6,361 nucleotides of DNA, taken from positions 1 through 6,361 of the forward strand of contig DKBG01000227.1 in NCBI GenBank assembly GCA_002451155.1. Reading direction: 5' to 3'. The position numbers and the translations under genes were made by a program. Origin of the DNA: Ignavibacteria bacterium UBA6906. Its GTDB lineage: Bacteria; Bacteroidota; Ignavibacteria; UBA10030; UBA6906. Positions 1 through 6,361 of the stretch are shown in pieces (position 1 is the stretch's first letter; each line of letters opens with the position of its first letter). The notes below the pieces were generated by a model. It was not told the DNA's origin, ran no database searches, and saw nothing but the letters and a program-made list of their open reading frames with translations.

Positions 1-2
1 CT

Positions 3-74
3 TGAGATACGGTCTCAGCCATCGTGCAGCTAGAGCCCCGGCCCTGAAGCGTGGGAACCCACCCAGCACCGATG
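3..74 (+). ncRNA. Candidate structured RNA, three-way junction, family unknown
   Basis: Direct reading shows several nested complementary segments. TGAGA (3-7) pairs with TCTCA (13-17) around a five-base loop. CATCGTGC (20-27) pairs with GCACCGATG (66-74) with a single bulged C. Inside that outer stem sit two small hairpins: an imperfect one at 32-45 and GTGG (51-54) with CCAC (59-62) around a GAAC loop. Together 20-74 would form a compact three-way junction. The strand is arbitrary, because the complement folds equally well apart from wobble pairs. The family is not recognised. The GGGAACCCACC stretch loosely recalls the 3' half of some 6S RNAs, but I cannot establish this. It could also be the end of a longer RNA that begins left of the window, a leader element, or chance pairing in GC-rich DNA. 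Confidence 0.22.
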
Positions 75-309
75 TGTGCGTCCCGGGAAGATACGCCGAC
101 GGAGCTATACGTGCAAGTCCTCCGGGAGGGAGAGAGGGCCTCGCACCCGTAGTCCGAAGATCGACTCTACATAGACGGGTATTACCTTCACGATCCACCA
201 GTCCCCACATCCTCCGTTGTTCGAATCATCATCCGTTCCGGGCGCAACGAATCTGCGACATGGCATCAGGTCTACGGATCCGCGCGTCGTTCTTCTGTGT
301 CATTCGATT

Positions 310-337
310 TTGTGCTCTCTCCCTCGTATCTTATGAT
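310..337 (+). promoter_or_regulatory. Possible sigma70-type promoter for the three-gene operon
   Basis: TTGTGC (310-315) and TATGAT (332-337) are separated by 16 bases and resemble the -35 and -10 boxes. The -10 matches five of six consensus positions, while the -35 matches mainly in its TTG. Transcription would start near 344 and leave a leader of about 70 bases before the chosen start codon at 415. The overlapping TATCTT at 327-332 is a second -10-like choice. Promoters of the suspected phyla are poorly characterised, so this is only a plausible site. Confidence 0.25.
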
Positions 338-404
338 GCGCCATGTATTCGTCCTTGTCCGGAAGGACTCTCTCCTTACGGATCTGCAGCAATGAATCAA
401 TCAT

Positions 405-410
405 GAGGTG
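405..410 (+). promoter_or_regulatory. Ribosome binding site deciding the hydrolase start
   Basis: GAGGTG at 405-410 is complementary to the 16S rRNA 3' end and lies at a good distance from the ATG at 415. The in-frame ATGs at 343, 403 and 412 have no comparable site at a workable spacing; 403 and 412 are upstream of, inside or directly against this sequence. It therefore favours a start at 415, which also gives a textbook signal peptide beginning Met-Lys. Confidence 0.6.
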
Positions 411-414
411 GATG

Positions 415-2124
415 ATGAAAGGGCAATCCTTACCAACGATCCTTCTCGCAATGTGCTTGATGCTCTCGCTGCAAGTCGTCGCCGGCAAGCTGCCTCCTAA
501 TTCCCCACCGCAGGCCGGACCGGTTGTGGGACTCTTCGATGAGGCCCAGGAACTGTTCCCCGACATGACACTCGCCCAACCCGTGAAGCGGCTCGACGTA
601 GACGCACCAAGGAACACGGTGGCCGGTGTCCATGTGATGATTTCCGGACTCCAGGGGACGGAGACGATCGCATTTTCTGAGTCGGACAACACCGGCAAAC
701 CGACACCAGGAATTCACTGGTACAGGTTCATCGACGTCCCTGTAACGGAAAATACAGGGCTGGACCGCAACACAGAAAAGTACAGCGGCATGGTGAATCC
801 GTTCGTCATTCGAAGGGCACCTTTTCGGATTTACGATCCATTCCGGCCCGTGAAATCGCCGATCAAGGCCGAATCAACCTCCGTGGCGCTTCGGGTTGAA
901 ATACCGATTGCTGCCGCGGTGCCTCCAGGAGAATACACGCACCGACTCAGCATCGACGTCGGCGGACATGTCGAATCGCTGGAATATGTCGTGAGGGTGC
1001 ACCGGGCAACAGTTCCTCCGCTGACCCGCTCAACAGTTTCCTACATCAACTGGCACAACCTCGACAACATTTGTAGCGCACATAATGTCACAAAGTGGAG
1101 CGAGCCATTCTGGGAGATGCTTGCAAAATATGCTCACACGATGGCCGGAGGAAGACAGAACGCCTTCTGGTTTATCTGGGGAGACTATTTGACATTCGAC
1201 AGCGTCGGCAATGTTTCGTCGTTTCGGGGGGACCTTCTTGAGCGATACATCCGGGTATTCCTTGGCGCGGGCATGAAGACGATCCATGGGGCTCCCATGT
1301 TCGGACGCCGGGATTGGACCTCCACCGACATGCTCCTGTCTGTCCGGGCCGCAGACGGTAAAGAGGTTGACGCAGTCTCTGAACGTGGCAAACGGATGCT
1401 GGCACAAATGGCCGAGCGGATTATCGCCGTTATGAGAGAGAACGGATGGGATGGGCAATGGCTGCAGGGAGTCTTCGATGAACCGGAAGATCCTTTCGTC
1501 GATCGGTACAGAGAACTGGTGTTGGTGCTGCGAGCACTGAAGCCCGACATCAAGATCCTGGAAGCCACGATGACAATGAAGGTGACCGGCCTCGTCGATG
1601 TCTGGTGTCCGCAGGTTCAGGAATACCAGGCGAATCGGGAGTTCTTCGACCAACGCAAGGCGGCCGGTGACAAGGTGTGGGTCTACACATGCCTGTCTCC
1701 CGGCGGACCCTGGCTGAATCGACTCCTGGACGAGGAACGTCTCCGTCAGGTGTACATCGGCTGGGCGCTCGCAAAGTACGATCTGCAAGGGTACCTGCAC
1801 TGGGGGGGAAATTTCCACACGGCGAAGCCATTTGAGGAGCTCGTCCGATTCCACATGGAAGGGCAATACCTTCCGGCAGGCGACTCACATATCCTCTATC
1901 CGCTGCCTGATGGACCACTCTCGAGCCACAGATTCGAAGCCCACCGGATCGGATTAGAGGATTACGAGCTTCTCGCTCAATTGAAATCACATGACGCAGC
2001 CCGGGCGGACCTGATCATCGCACGCGTGGTTCAGGGATTCGACACGTACAGCAAGGATGTCGCTGCATATCGGACCGCCCGACGACTCCTTCTCGACGCA
2101 GTTGATGAATACACAAACGAATGA
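415..2124 (+). CDS. Secreted DUF4091/GH123-like putative glycoside hydrolase
   Basis: This gene encodes 569 residues from the ATG at 415. Residues 1-23 form a Sec signal peptide (MKGQ, then a hydrophobic run ending VVA, likely cleaved before Gly24); the only Cys in the core (C14) does not sit in a proper lipobox. Residues ~25-200 look like a beta-rich N-terminal domain. From ~203 (TRSTVSYINWHN) to the end, the pattern is that of a GH123/DUF4091 catalytic barrel. An adjacent acidic pair D355-E356 sits in FDEPEDP; in GH123 N-acetylgalactosaminidases a neighbouring Asp-Glu pair drives substrate-assisted catalysis. Further DUF4091 marks are WVYTCLSPGGPWLN (422-435), YLHWGGNF (460-467) and RFEAHRIGLEDYE (506-518). 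The exact sugar is unknown, and many DUF4091 proteins have no tested activity. The stop overlaps the start of the next gene, which points to an operon and translational coupling. An alternative start is ATG 403. The family call is firm; the hydrolase activity is inferred. Confidence 0.85.
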   Translation: MKGQSLPTILLAMCLMLSLQVVAGKLPPNSPPQAGPVVGLFDEAQELFPDMTLAQPVKRLDVDAPRNTVAGVHVMISGLQGTETIAFSESDNTGKPTPGIHWYRFIDVPVTENTGLDRNTEKYSGMVNPFVIRRAPFRIYDPFRPVKSPIKAESTSVALRVEIPIAAAVPPGEYTHRLSIDVGGHVESLEYVVRVHRATVPPLTRSTVSYINWHNLDNICSAHNVTKWSEPFWEMLAKYAHTMAGGRQNAFWFIWGDYLTFDSVGNVSSFRGDLLERYIRVFLGAGMKTIHGAPMFGRRDWTSTDMLLSVRAADGKEVDAVSERGKRMLAQMAERIIAVMRENGWDGQWLQGVFDEPEDPFVDRYRELVLVLRALKPDIKILEATMTMKVTGLVDVWCPQVQEYQANREFFDQRKAAGDKVWVYTCLSPGGPWLNRLLDEERLRQVYIGWALAKYDLQGYLHWGGNFHTAKPFEELVRFHMEGQYLPAGDSHILYPLPDGPLSSHRFEAHRIGLEDYELLAQLKSHDAARADLIIARVVQGFDTYSKDVAAYRTARRLLLDAVDEYTNE

Positions 2125-3323
2125 GTTCTCCAGGCTCTTCCCCGACCAGTCCTTTGGCGATGACACGACGTGAACGATTGATGGCAACTTTGCGCGGCGA
2201 ACCGGTTGACCGGCCGCCGGTGAGCTTCTATGAGATCGGCGGGTTCAGGATAGATCCGGCCGATCCGGATCCCTACAACATCTATAACTCGCCCGACTGG
2301 CGGCCGCTGATAGAGCTCGCGGAGCAGCACACGGATATCATTCGCTTGATGAGCCCGGTACGAGAACGCTCTATTGATCCGACCGGTTCGGCGATCGGTG
2401 GGCGATGGCACGAATTTTTCCGGGAAGATCTGCAGGACGACGGCGAGGCACGGATGACACGCACTCAGTTGGCCGTCGCCGGGCGTACACTTACACAGGT
2501 CACGAAGCGCGAGCGGCAGGTGAATACCGTATGGACCGTCGAGCATCTGCTCAAGAACGCGGCCGACGTGGAAGCATACCTGACGGTCCCTGACGAGGCG
2601 TTCACGGAACGGGTCGATATTGCGCCGCTCGAAGCCGAGGAGGTCGCGCTCGCCGACCGGGGAATCGTGATGGTGGACACGGAAGATCCGCTCTGCGCGG
2701 CGGCGGCGTTAATGAGCATGGAAGACTACACTGTGCTGGCGTTCACCGAACCCGCGCTGTTCCACCGACTGCTTGAGAAAATGGCCCGTCGCATCCAGCC
2801 GCGCACTGCCCAGGTCAGCCGGCTTTTCCCCGGCAGGCTATGGCGCATCTACGGTCCGGAATATGCCTCCGAACCCTATCTGCCGCCGCGATTGTTCCAT
2901 GAATATGTCGTCCGCTACGTGGCCCCCATGATTCGCGAGATCCATGCCCACGGCGGGTACGCGCGCATTCACTGCCATGGCAGGGTGAAGAATATCCTCG
3001 ACATGATCGCCGGCATGGACGCGGATGCGCTGGATCCGATCGAACCGCCCCCGCAGGGTGACGTGGCATTGCGTGAGGTCCGGCAACGCCATGGCCGTCA
3101 GCTTGTCCTGTTCGGCAACCTGGAAATCGCCGACATCGAAATGTTGCCCACACCCCGGTTCTCGGAGCTCGTGAAACGGGCGCTGGATGAAGGGACCGCA
3201 GGCGAGGGGCGCGGTTTCGTGCTGCAACCGTCCGCCAGCCCGTACGGGCGCACCTTAACACCTGTGACCCTGCGCAATTACGAGGCCATGCTCCGTCTGG
3301 CCGAAGAGTGGCAGTCGGCCTGA
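2121..3323 (+). CDS. URO-D superfamily protein, non-HemE (paralog 1)
   Basis: This gene encodes 400 residues and has the shape of the uroporphyrinogen decarboxylase/MtaA-type barrel family. The N-terminus carries the family opening TRRERLMATLRGEPVDRPPV (residues 15-34). Later come IHAHGG (274-279), IHCHG (283-287), the EPPPQGD block (308-314), FGN (331-333) and a C-terminal SASPYGRTLTP segment. True HemE has an FRQAGRY motif that binds the porphyrin carboxylates; it is absent, so haem synthesis is unlikely. Relatives such as MtaA and CmuA move methyl groups to or from corrinoids using a zinc bound by His-x-Cys and a distal Cys. Here H284-C285-H286 gives His-x-His, and there is no Cys downstream, so that triad is not complete. 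The ATG at 2121 overlaps the preceding stop (ATGA), but neither it nor ATG 2160 has a Shine-Dalgarno; 2160 begins exactly at the conserved N-terminus, and the 13 extra residues are Ser/Pro-rich. No signal peptide, so cytoplasmic. Substrate unknown. Confidence 0.85.
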   Translation: MSSPGSSPTSPLAMTRRERLMATLRGEPVDRPPVSFYEIGGFRIDPADPDPYNIYNSPDWRPLIELAEQHTDIIRLMSPVRERSIDPTGSAIGGRWHEFFREDLQDDGEARMTRTQLAVAGRTLTQVTKRERQVNTVWTVEHLLKNAADVEAYLTVPDEAFTERVDIAPLEAEEVALADRGIVMVDTEDPLCAAAALMSMEDYTVLAFTEPALFHRLLEKMARRIQPRTAQVSRLFPGRLWRIYGPEYASEPYLPPRLFHEYVVRYVAPMIREIHAHGGYARIHCHGRVKNILDMIAGMDADALDPIEPPPQGDVALREVRQRHGRQLVLFGNLEIADIEMLPTPRFSELVKRALDEGTAGEGRGFVLQPSASPYGRTLTPVTLRNYEAMLRLAEEWQSA

Positions 3324-3336
3324 GGCGGACTGCAGT

Positions 3337-3341
3337 AAGGA
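3337..3341 (+). promoter_or_regulatory. Shine-Dalgarno for second URO-D gene (GTG start)
   Basis: AAGGA at 3337-3341 lies eight bases before the GTG at 3350 in the short gap after the stop at 3323. It decides in favour of GTG 3350 over the in-frame GTG at 3308, which would overlap the previous gene and add 14 residues unlike the family N-terminus. Confidence 0.65.
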
Positions 3342-3349
3342 ATGATGCC

Positions 3350-4351
3350 GTGAATCATGTGGAACGTTTTCGAGCGGTCATGGCCTATCAGCCAGTCGAC
3401 CGCCTGCCGAAGTGGGAGTGGGCGATGTGGTGGGACAAGACGCTCGCGCGCTGGCGAAGCGAAGGCCTTCCCGATCGGTTCGGGGACGATGTGTTCGCGA
3501 TCCATGAATACTTCGGTCTGGACCCGTACAAGCAGTTTTGGTTCAGCACGGCAGATCCAACGATCGATGCCGCGCAGCGCCATGGAGAGGGATGCGTGTC
3601 AAACATGGAAGACTATCGGCGGATTTCCGTCGATCTGTTTCCCGACCAGAGCGCGGCATTGGCCAGGCTGCCACCCTGGTTCAGGCGCCAGGCAGAAGGC
3701 GATGCCGTAGTGTGGATTACCCTTGAGGGGTTCTTCTGGTTTCCCCGGACGCTGATGGGTTTTACCAAGCTTATGCTCGCCTACTACGATCAGCCCGCAC
3801 TTATCCACCGGATCAACCAGGACCTTCTGGACTTCAACCTGCGGTTGCTGAATCAGATCGACACGATGGGCAGGCCGACATTCGTGACCATAGCGGAGGA
3901 CATGTCTTACAACAACGGGCCAATGATTTCACGTGAACTGTGCGACCGGTTTCTTTCGCCCTACTACCACCGCTTGCTGGAGCGTACCGGCGAAATGAAC
4001 ATGTTGACGTTCATTGACACCGACGGTGATGTGACGAGGCTTGTCCCCTGGATTCAGTCTTTAGGAATCAACGGTGTGCTTCCGCTGGAGCGGCAGGCGG
4101 GGGTCGACGGCATGACCCTGCGTCAGACCTTTCCGACGCTGCGAATGATCGGCCACTTCGACAAAATGGTCATGCCGGGCGGGGAAGCGGCCATGCGCGC
4201 GGAGTTCGATCGTCTCACCGCATTGGTGACATCGGGCGGTTACGTCCCCAGTGTTGACCACCAAACGCCGCCCGGTGTGTCACTGGAAGAGTACCGCGTC
4301 TATCTGCGTCTGCTGGATGAGTACGCCCATACCTGGGCGGCTGCGACCTGA
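3350..4351 (+). CDS. URO-D superfamily protein, non-HemE (paralog 2)
   Basis: This gene encodes 333 residues from the GTG start at 3350, placed by AAGGA eight bases upstream and by the family-typical opening NHVERFRAVMAYQPVDRLP. A WEWAMWW segment follows, as in the shorter URO-D-like proteins common in the suspected phyla, in the place where HemE has FRQAGRY. Other landmarks are the EDMSYNNGPMIS stretch, FIDTDGDV (221-228), GVLPLERQAGVD, GHFDK and SVDHQTPPGVSLEEY (301-315). The position that carries the zinc His-x-Cys in MtaA-like methyltransferases appears to be DTDGD here, so the classical zinc site is missing; D223, D225, D227 and H304 are candidates for another metal or proton-transfer role. 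Only 26 bases separate it from paralog 1, so the two are almost surely co-transcribed and may work in sequence or as a heteromer. The protein is cytoplasmic. Family assignment is strong; the reaction is not known. It ends 24 bases before the convergent gene. Confidence 0.85.
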   Translation: MNHVERFRAVMAYQPVDRLPKWEWAMWWDKTLARWRSEGLPDRFGDDVFAIHEYFGLDPYKQFWFSTADPTIDAAQRHGEGCVSNMEDYRRISVDLFPDQSAALARLPPWFRRQAEGDAVVWITLEGFFWFPRTLMGFTKLMLAYYDQPALIHRINQDLLDFNLRLLNQIDTMGRPTFVTIAEDMSYNNGPMISRELCDRFLSPYYHRLLERTGEMNMLTFIDTDGDVTRLVPWIQSLGINGVLPLERQAGVDGMTLRQTFPTLRMIGHFDKMVMPGGEAAMRAEFDRLTALVTSGGYVPSVDHQTPPGVSLEEYRVYLRLLDEYAHTWAAAT

Positions 4352-4375
4352 AAAGTCCTGCCCGCGAAGGGCCCG
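4352..4375 (-). terminator. Weak hairpin between convergent genes
   Basis: The 24-base gap between the two converging stop codons holds GCCC (4360-4363) and GGGC (4369-4372) around a five-base loop. Read on the - strand, the hairpin is followed after five bases by TTTT (the AAAA at 4351-4354), so it could help end the TolC-family transcript. The stem is only four pairs and the T run is short and offset, so it may be incidental. There is no T-run on the + side, which means a terminator for the operon is not evident. Confidence 0.2.
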
Positions 4376-6361
4376 TCACCGCTCCCGTGCCGCGGCCATG
4401 TGCGCACTCAACCGCTGAAGAATATCGTTCCTCTCCTCGGGAGTCATCAGGATGTCCACCTTCCCGATTGCACGCTGGAGAGAAAGATAGTCAATGAGAA
4501 AGTCATACAACGCGTTTGCCGCCACAACGTCCGCTCTGAGCGCTGAGTTCTGCGCGTCAAGGATGCTCAGGATGGAAACCGCCCCGCGCGAGTACGATTC
4601 CATCACCAGTTCCAACGTCTTGCGTGCCGCATCTTGTTCCAGCCGAGCCTGTTGAATTGCAAAGTAGCTCGCTTTCGCCTTCTCCATCTCCAGACGAATT
4701 CTGAGTGCGACCTTCTGCGCCAGCGCGGTCCGCTGCACTCGATACTGCTCCAGAATCAACGCGTTCCGATCTTCGGAAGCCCTGGTAGCCAGGCCATTGA
4801 AGAGGTTGAGCGAAAGCTGGATTCCGACGCTCCAGCTCTGGTCGCCCGGTAGCTTCGGAGAGAGGGAGCCAAGAACCTGGTAGAGAAATGCTTCCCCCTC
4901 CGTCGAGGGCGGGGGCGCGGAGGTAATCGGTGGCATCTGGAAGGGTGAAACGATCTCCGATGCGTAGAATCGATCTGTGTACTTTCCGAAGGCGGAAAAG
5001 GTCGGAAGAAAATAGCTCAGCCGGGTCGAGGTAAGTGCCCGCTCCTGCGCAGACACCACGTGATCGAGCTGCTGCAGTTCCGGGGCGCGGCGGGCTCCTT
5101 CAGCCGTCAGGAAGTCGCTGAGAAGTTCAAAGCTCAAGGGGTCTTCGAGGTAGCTTCGGAGTTCCGTGTTTGCAATGAGGAATGATGAATCGTCCAGTGA
5201 AACATCGGACACGTTCAGAACATAGAGGAGGGGAATGTTCAGCACCTGCTTGAGTCCGTAGAGCGCTTGATTCATCTGGGACTGGACCTGCATCGCACTC
5301 TTCCGGAGATCTGCGATCTCCACCTCCCACCGGAGCGACTCTTCCTGCCCGGCCGCACCGGTGGCCTGGCGCACGCGTGCTAGCTCCAGGTTGGTCCGCA
5401 GCAGTCTGAGATTATCGAGGAGAATGTAAAAGACCTTTTTCGCCCTCAGATAATTCATGTAGAGCCTCGACCCGTCCACGATTGTGTTCAATCGTGTGAT
5501 CTCGAGATCCTGCTTACGAGACTCCTGGAGGGATGATTGGATGGAGAGGTTCGCCAGTGCCGGCTCGGCGAAGATAACCTGTGCCACGAAGTCCAGAGTC
5601 CCGCTCCGTTCCGGGGTCGCTCCAGCTTGGGCCCGCTCTTTGTCGATCTGCAGGCCTGCAGCGCCAACGTCGAGCTTGGGAAGCAAGGAAGCCGTGGCAA
5701 TACGAGTGTTGTTTGCCTCGGCCAGCACTTCACGAATCTTCGCCTGAATATCAAGATTCTGCTCTCCGAATCGACGTATCGCATCGGGAAATGTCAACGA
5801 CAGGCCCCCCGGCGTCGTCTTCTGGACGTCGACCAATTCTGCTTCGAGGAGAGTGCTCCATTTCGGCGACACGCCTACCGCGTAGGCAGTCCGCATGTTG
5901 ATCGTGAGAAGTTCGCCGGGCGTGAAGTGGACAGCCAGCGATCCCGGTTCTTGGCCTTCGACGATGCGCTGAATATTCAATGCCAGTCGCCTGAGGAGGC
6001 GCGGAAGGATGTCCGGATTTGCCGATGCCATTATCCCCTGCCGGACCTCGTTTTCGCCAAAGAAGGAGAAGCTTGGAAGACGCCGTTCAATAAATCCTTC
6101 CACCAGCTTTCCGAATTCTTTCGGCGGGAGGAAGAGCGTTGGCTCCAAAAACACGGCATCGGCATCGTTTGGCAGTGCTGCGAGGACCTCGTCAGCAGAG
6201 AATCCGAGCTGGAGTTCCGTCACCACCAGGCCGAGCTGCCGTCCAATCTCCTCGATCGTCTTGTGAGGCGGGGGCAGGACGTCATCATAGGGCTTGCTTG
6301 AGATATTGACAAGTTTCTTGATCGGGACAATCTCACGGAAAATCTGGAGGTCGCGCACAAA
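4376..6361 (-). CDS. Binding-protein/TolC-family fusion, 5' end cut by window
   Basis: The stop is at 4376-4378 and the frame is still open at 6361, so the N-terminus is missing; the GTG at 6358 is probably not the start. Numbered from that GTG, 660 residues are visible. Residues ~185-385 and ~415-640 are the two repeats of a TolC-like outer-membrane factor: SLTFPDAIRRFGEQNLDIQA, SLLPKLDVG, long heptad-like helices, then YFLPTFSAFGKY, a Pro-rich loop (~470-490), SVGIQLSLNLFNG and a final helix ending SILSILDAQNS...LIDYLSLQRAIGKVDI. Such proteins form trimeric barrels plus periplasmic alpha-tunnels for efflux pumps or type I secretion. Residues ~1-178 are not TolC-like: DADAVFLEP (66-73), RRLPSFSF (92-99), QGIMASANPD, IVEGQEPGSLAVHFTPGELLTINMRTAYAVGVSP resemble the C-terminal lobe of ABC_sub_bind (TrpX-type) periplasmic ligand-binding proteins. 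The first lobe, about 150 residues, and a signal peptide would lie beyond the edge. The frame is continuous, so this is a fusion in one polypeptide. Confidence 0.85.
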   Translation of the reverse strand, partial: FVRDLQIFREIVPIKKLVNISSKPYDDVLPPPHKTIEEIGRQLGLVVTELQLGFSADEVLAALPNDADAVFLEPTLFLPPKEFGKLVEGFIERRLPSFSFFGENEVRQGIMASANPDILPRLLRRLALNIQRIVEGQEPGSLAVHFTPGELLTINMRTAYAVGVSPKWSTLLEAELVDVQKTTPGGLSLTFPDAIRRFGEQNLDIQAKIREVLAEANNTRIATASLLPKLDVGAAGLQIDKERAQAGATPERSGTLDFVAQVIFAEPALANLSIQSSLQESRKQDLEITRLNTIVDGSRLYMNYLRAKKVFYILLDNLRLLRTNLELARVRQATGAAGQEESLRWEVEIADLRKSAMQVQSQMNQALYGLKQVLNIPLLYVLNVSDVSLDDSSFLIANTELRSYLEDPLSFELLSDFLTAEGARRAPELQQLDHVVSAQERALTSTRLSYFLPTFSAFGKYTDRFYASEIVSPFQMPPITSAPPPSTEGEAFLYQVLGSLSPKLPGDQSWSVGIQLSLNLFNGLATRASEDRNALILEQYRVQRTALAQKVALRIRLEMEKAKASYFAIQQARLEQDAARKTLELVMESYSRGAVSILSILDAQNSALRADVVAANALYDFLIDYLSLQRAIGKVDILMTPEERNDILQRLSAHMAAARER

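Larger units (their letters stand above)
1..402. other. Non-coding leader region upstream of the hydrolase gene
   Basis: This 400-base stretch holds no gene I can support. A reading frame open on the + strand through 404-406 is rich in Arg, Pro, Ser and Cys, shows no domain-like pattern and lacks a ribosome binding site, so I treat it as chance. The left 75 bases have strong local RNA-folding potential and are listed separately. The right end carries a weak promoter-like pair near 310-337. No tRNA, repeat array, insertion-sequence end or terminator was recognised. The coding part of the left neighbour, if there is one, lies outside the window. Confidence 0.6.

Noticed and set aside
219..227. 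GTTCGAATC, which looks like a tRNA or tmRNA T-loop.
   Set aside because: The flanking five bases on each side do not form a T-stem (two of five pairs fail), and no acceptor stem, D-arm or anticodon arm could be found around it.
2..406. A 134-residue open frame on the + strand whose stop overlaps ATG 403.
   Set aside because: The protein is rich in Arg, Pro, Ser and Cys with no domain pattern, and there is no ribosome binding site. The apparent ATGA overlap with 403 is likely chance, since 415 is the better hydrolase start.
426..483. Lipoprotein signal for the hydrolase because of Cys14 in the hydrophobic core.
   Set aside because: The residue before the Cys is Met, which does not fit a lipobox, and a normal cleavage site follows VVA at residue 23.
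1030..1866. A 278-codon open frame on the - strand inside the hydrolase gene.
   Set aside because: It is antisense to a strongly recognisable DUF4091 domain. Its protein has no domain-like pattern and is a product of GC-rich codon use on the other strand.
2121..4351. Annotation of either URO-D-like gene as hemE.
   Set aside because: Both lack the FRQAGRY motif and other HemE substrate-binding features, and the neighbours are not haem-pathway genes.
5537..6301. A 254-codon open frame on the + strand opposite the fusion gene.
   Set aside because: It is a shadow of the TolC/binding-protein coding sequence; the translated product lacks recognisable motifs, while the - strand frame has clear ones.
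6356..6358. GTG at 6358 on the - strand as the true start of the fusion protein.
   Set aside because: The frame continues to the window edge, the sequence after it begins in the middle of a binding-protein fold, and there is no signal peptide, which an outer-membrane protein requires.

Overview
The window is a moderately GC-rich bacterial segment (judged by eye, not counted). It holds three co-directional genes on the + strand that look like one operon, and one convergent gene on the - strand that runs off the right edge. A secreted DUF4091/GH123-like protein followed by two non-HemE members of the uroporphyrinogen decarboxylase (URO-D) superfamily is the gene style I associate with Planctomycetota, Lentisphaerota/Kiritimatiellota, Hydrogenedentota and relatives. 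That placement is an inference, because there is no rRNA or other phylogenetic marker here. The TolC-family gene at the right shows a cell with an outer membrane.

Layout. Positions 1-402 contain no convincing gene; the first ~75 bases can fold into a compact three-way-junction RNA of unrecognised family, and a weak promoter-like sequence lies near 310-337. Positions 415-2124 encode an exported DUF4091/GH123-like putative glycoside hydrolase. Its stop codon overlaps the ATG of the next gene (ATGA, 2121-2124). Positions 2121-3323 encode a first URO-D-like protein, and 3350-4351, after a 26-base gap with a clear Shine-Dalgarno, encode a second, distantly related URO-D-like protein. Both lack the HemE signature and probably act as corrinoid-linked methyltransferase-like enzymes or something not yet described. 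The last 2 kb, on the - strand, encode a large protein whose C-terminal two thirds is a TolC-type outer-membrane efflux channel. Its N-terminal part looks like the C-terminal lobe of a TrpX/ABC_sub_bind periplasmic binding protein.

How the genes may work together. The + strand cluster suggests removal or cleavage of a sugar outside the cytoplasm, coupled to a cytoplasmic step carried out by two URO-D-fold proteins, for example processing of a methylated or otherwise modified product. This is inferred from gene order only; no transporter, corrinoid protein or regulator is visible. The convergent binding-protein/TolC fusion belongs to a separate transcription unit. It is the most unusual object in the window, because it would tether a small-molecule sensor domain directly to the periplasmic mouth of an export duct.
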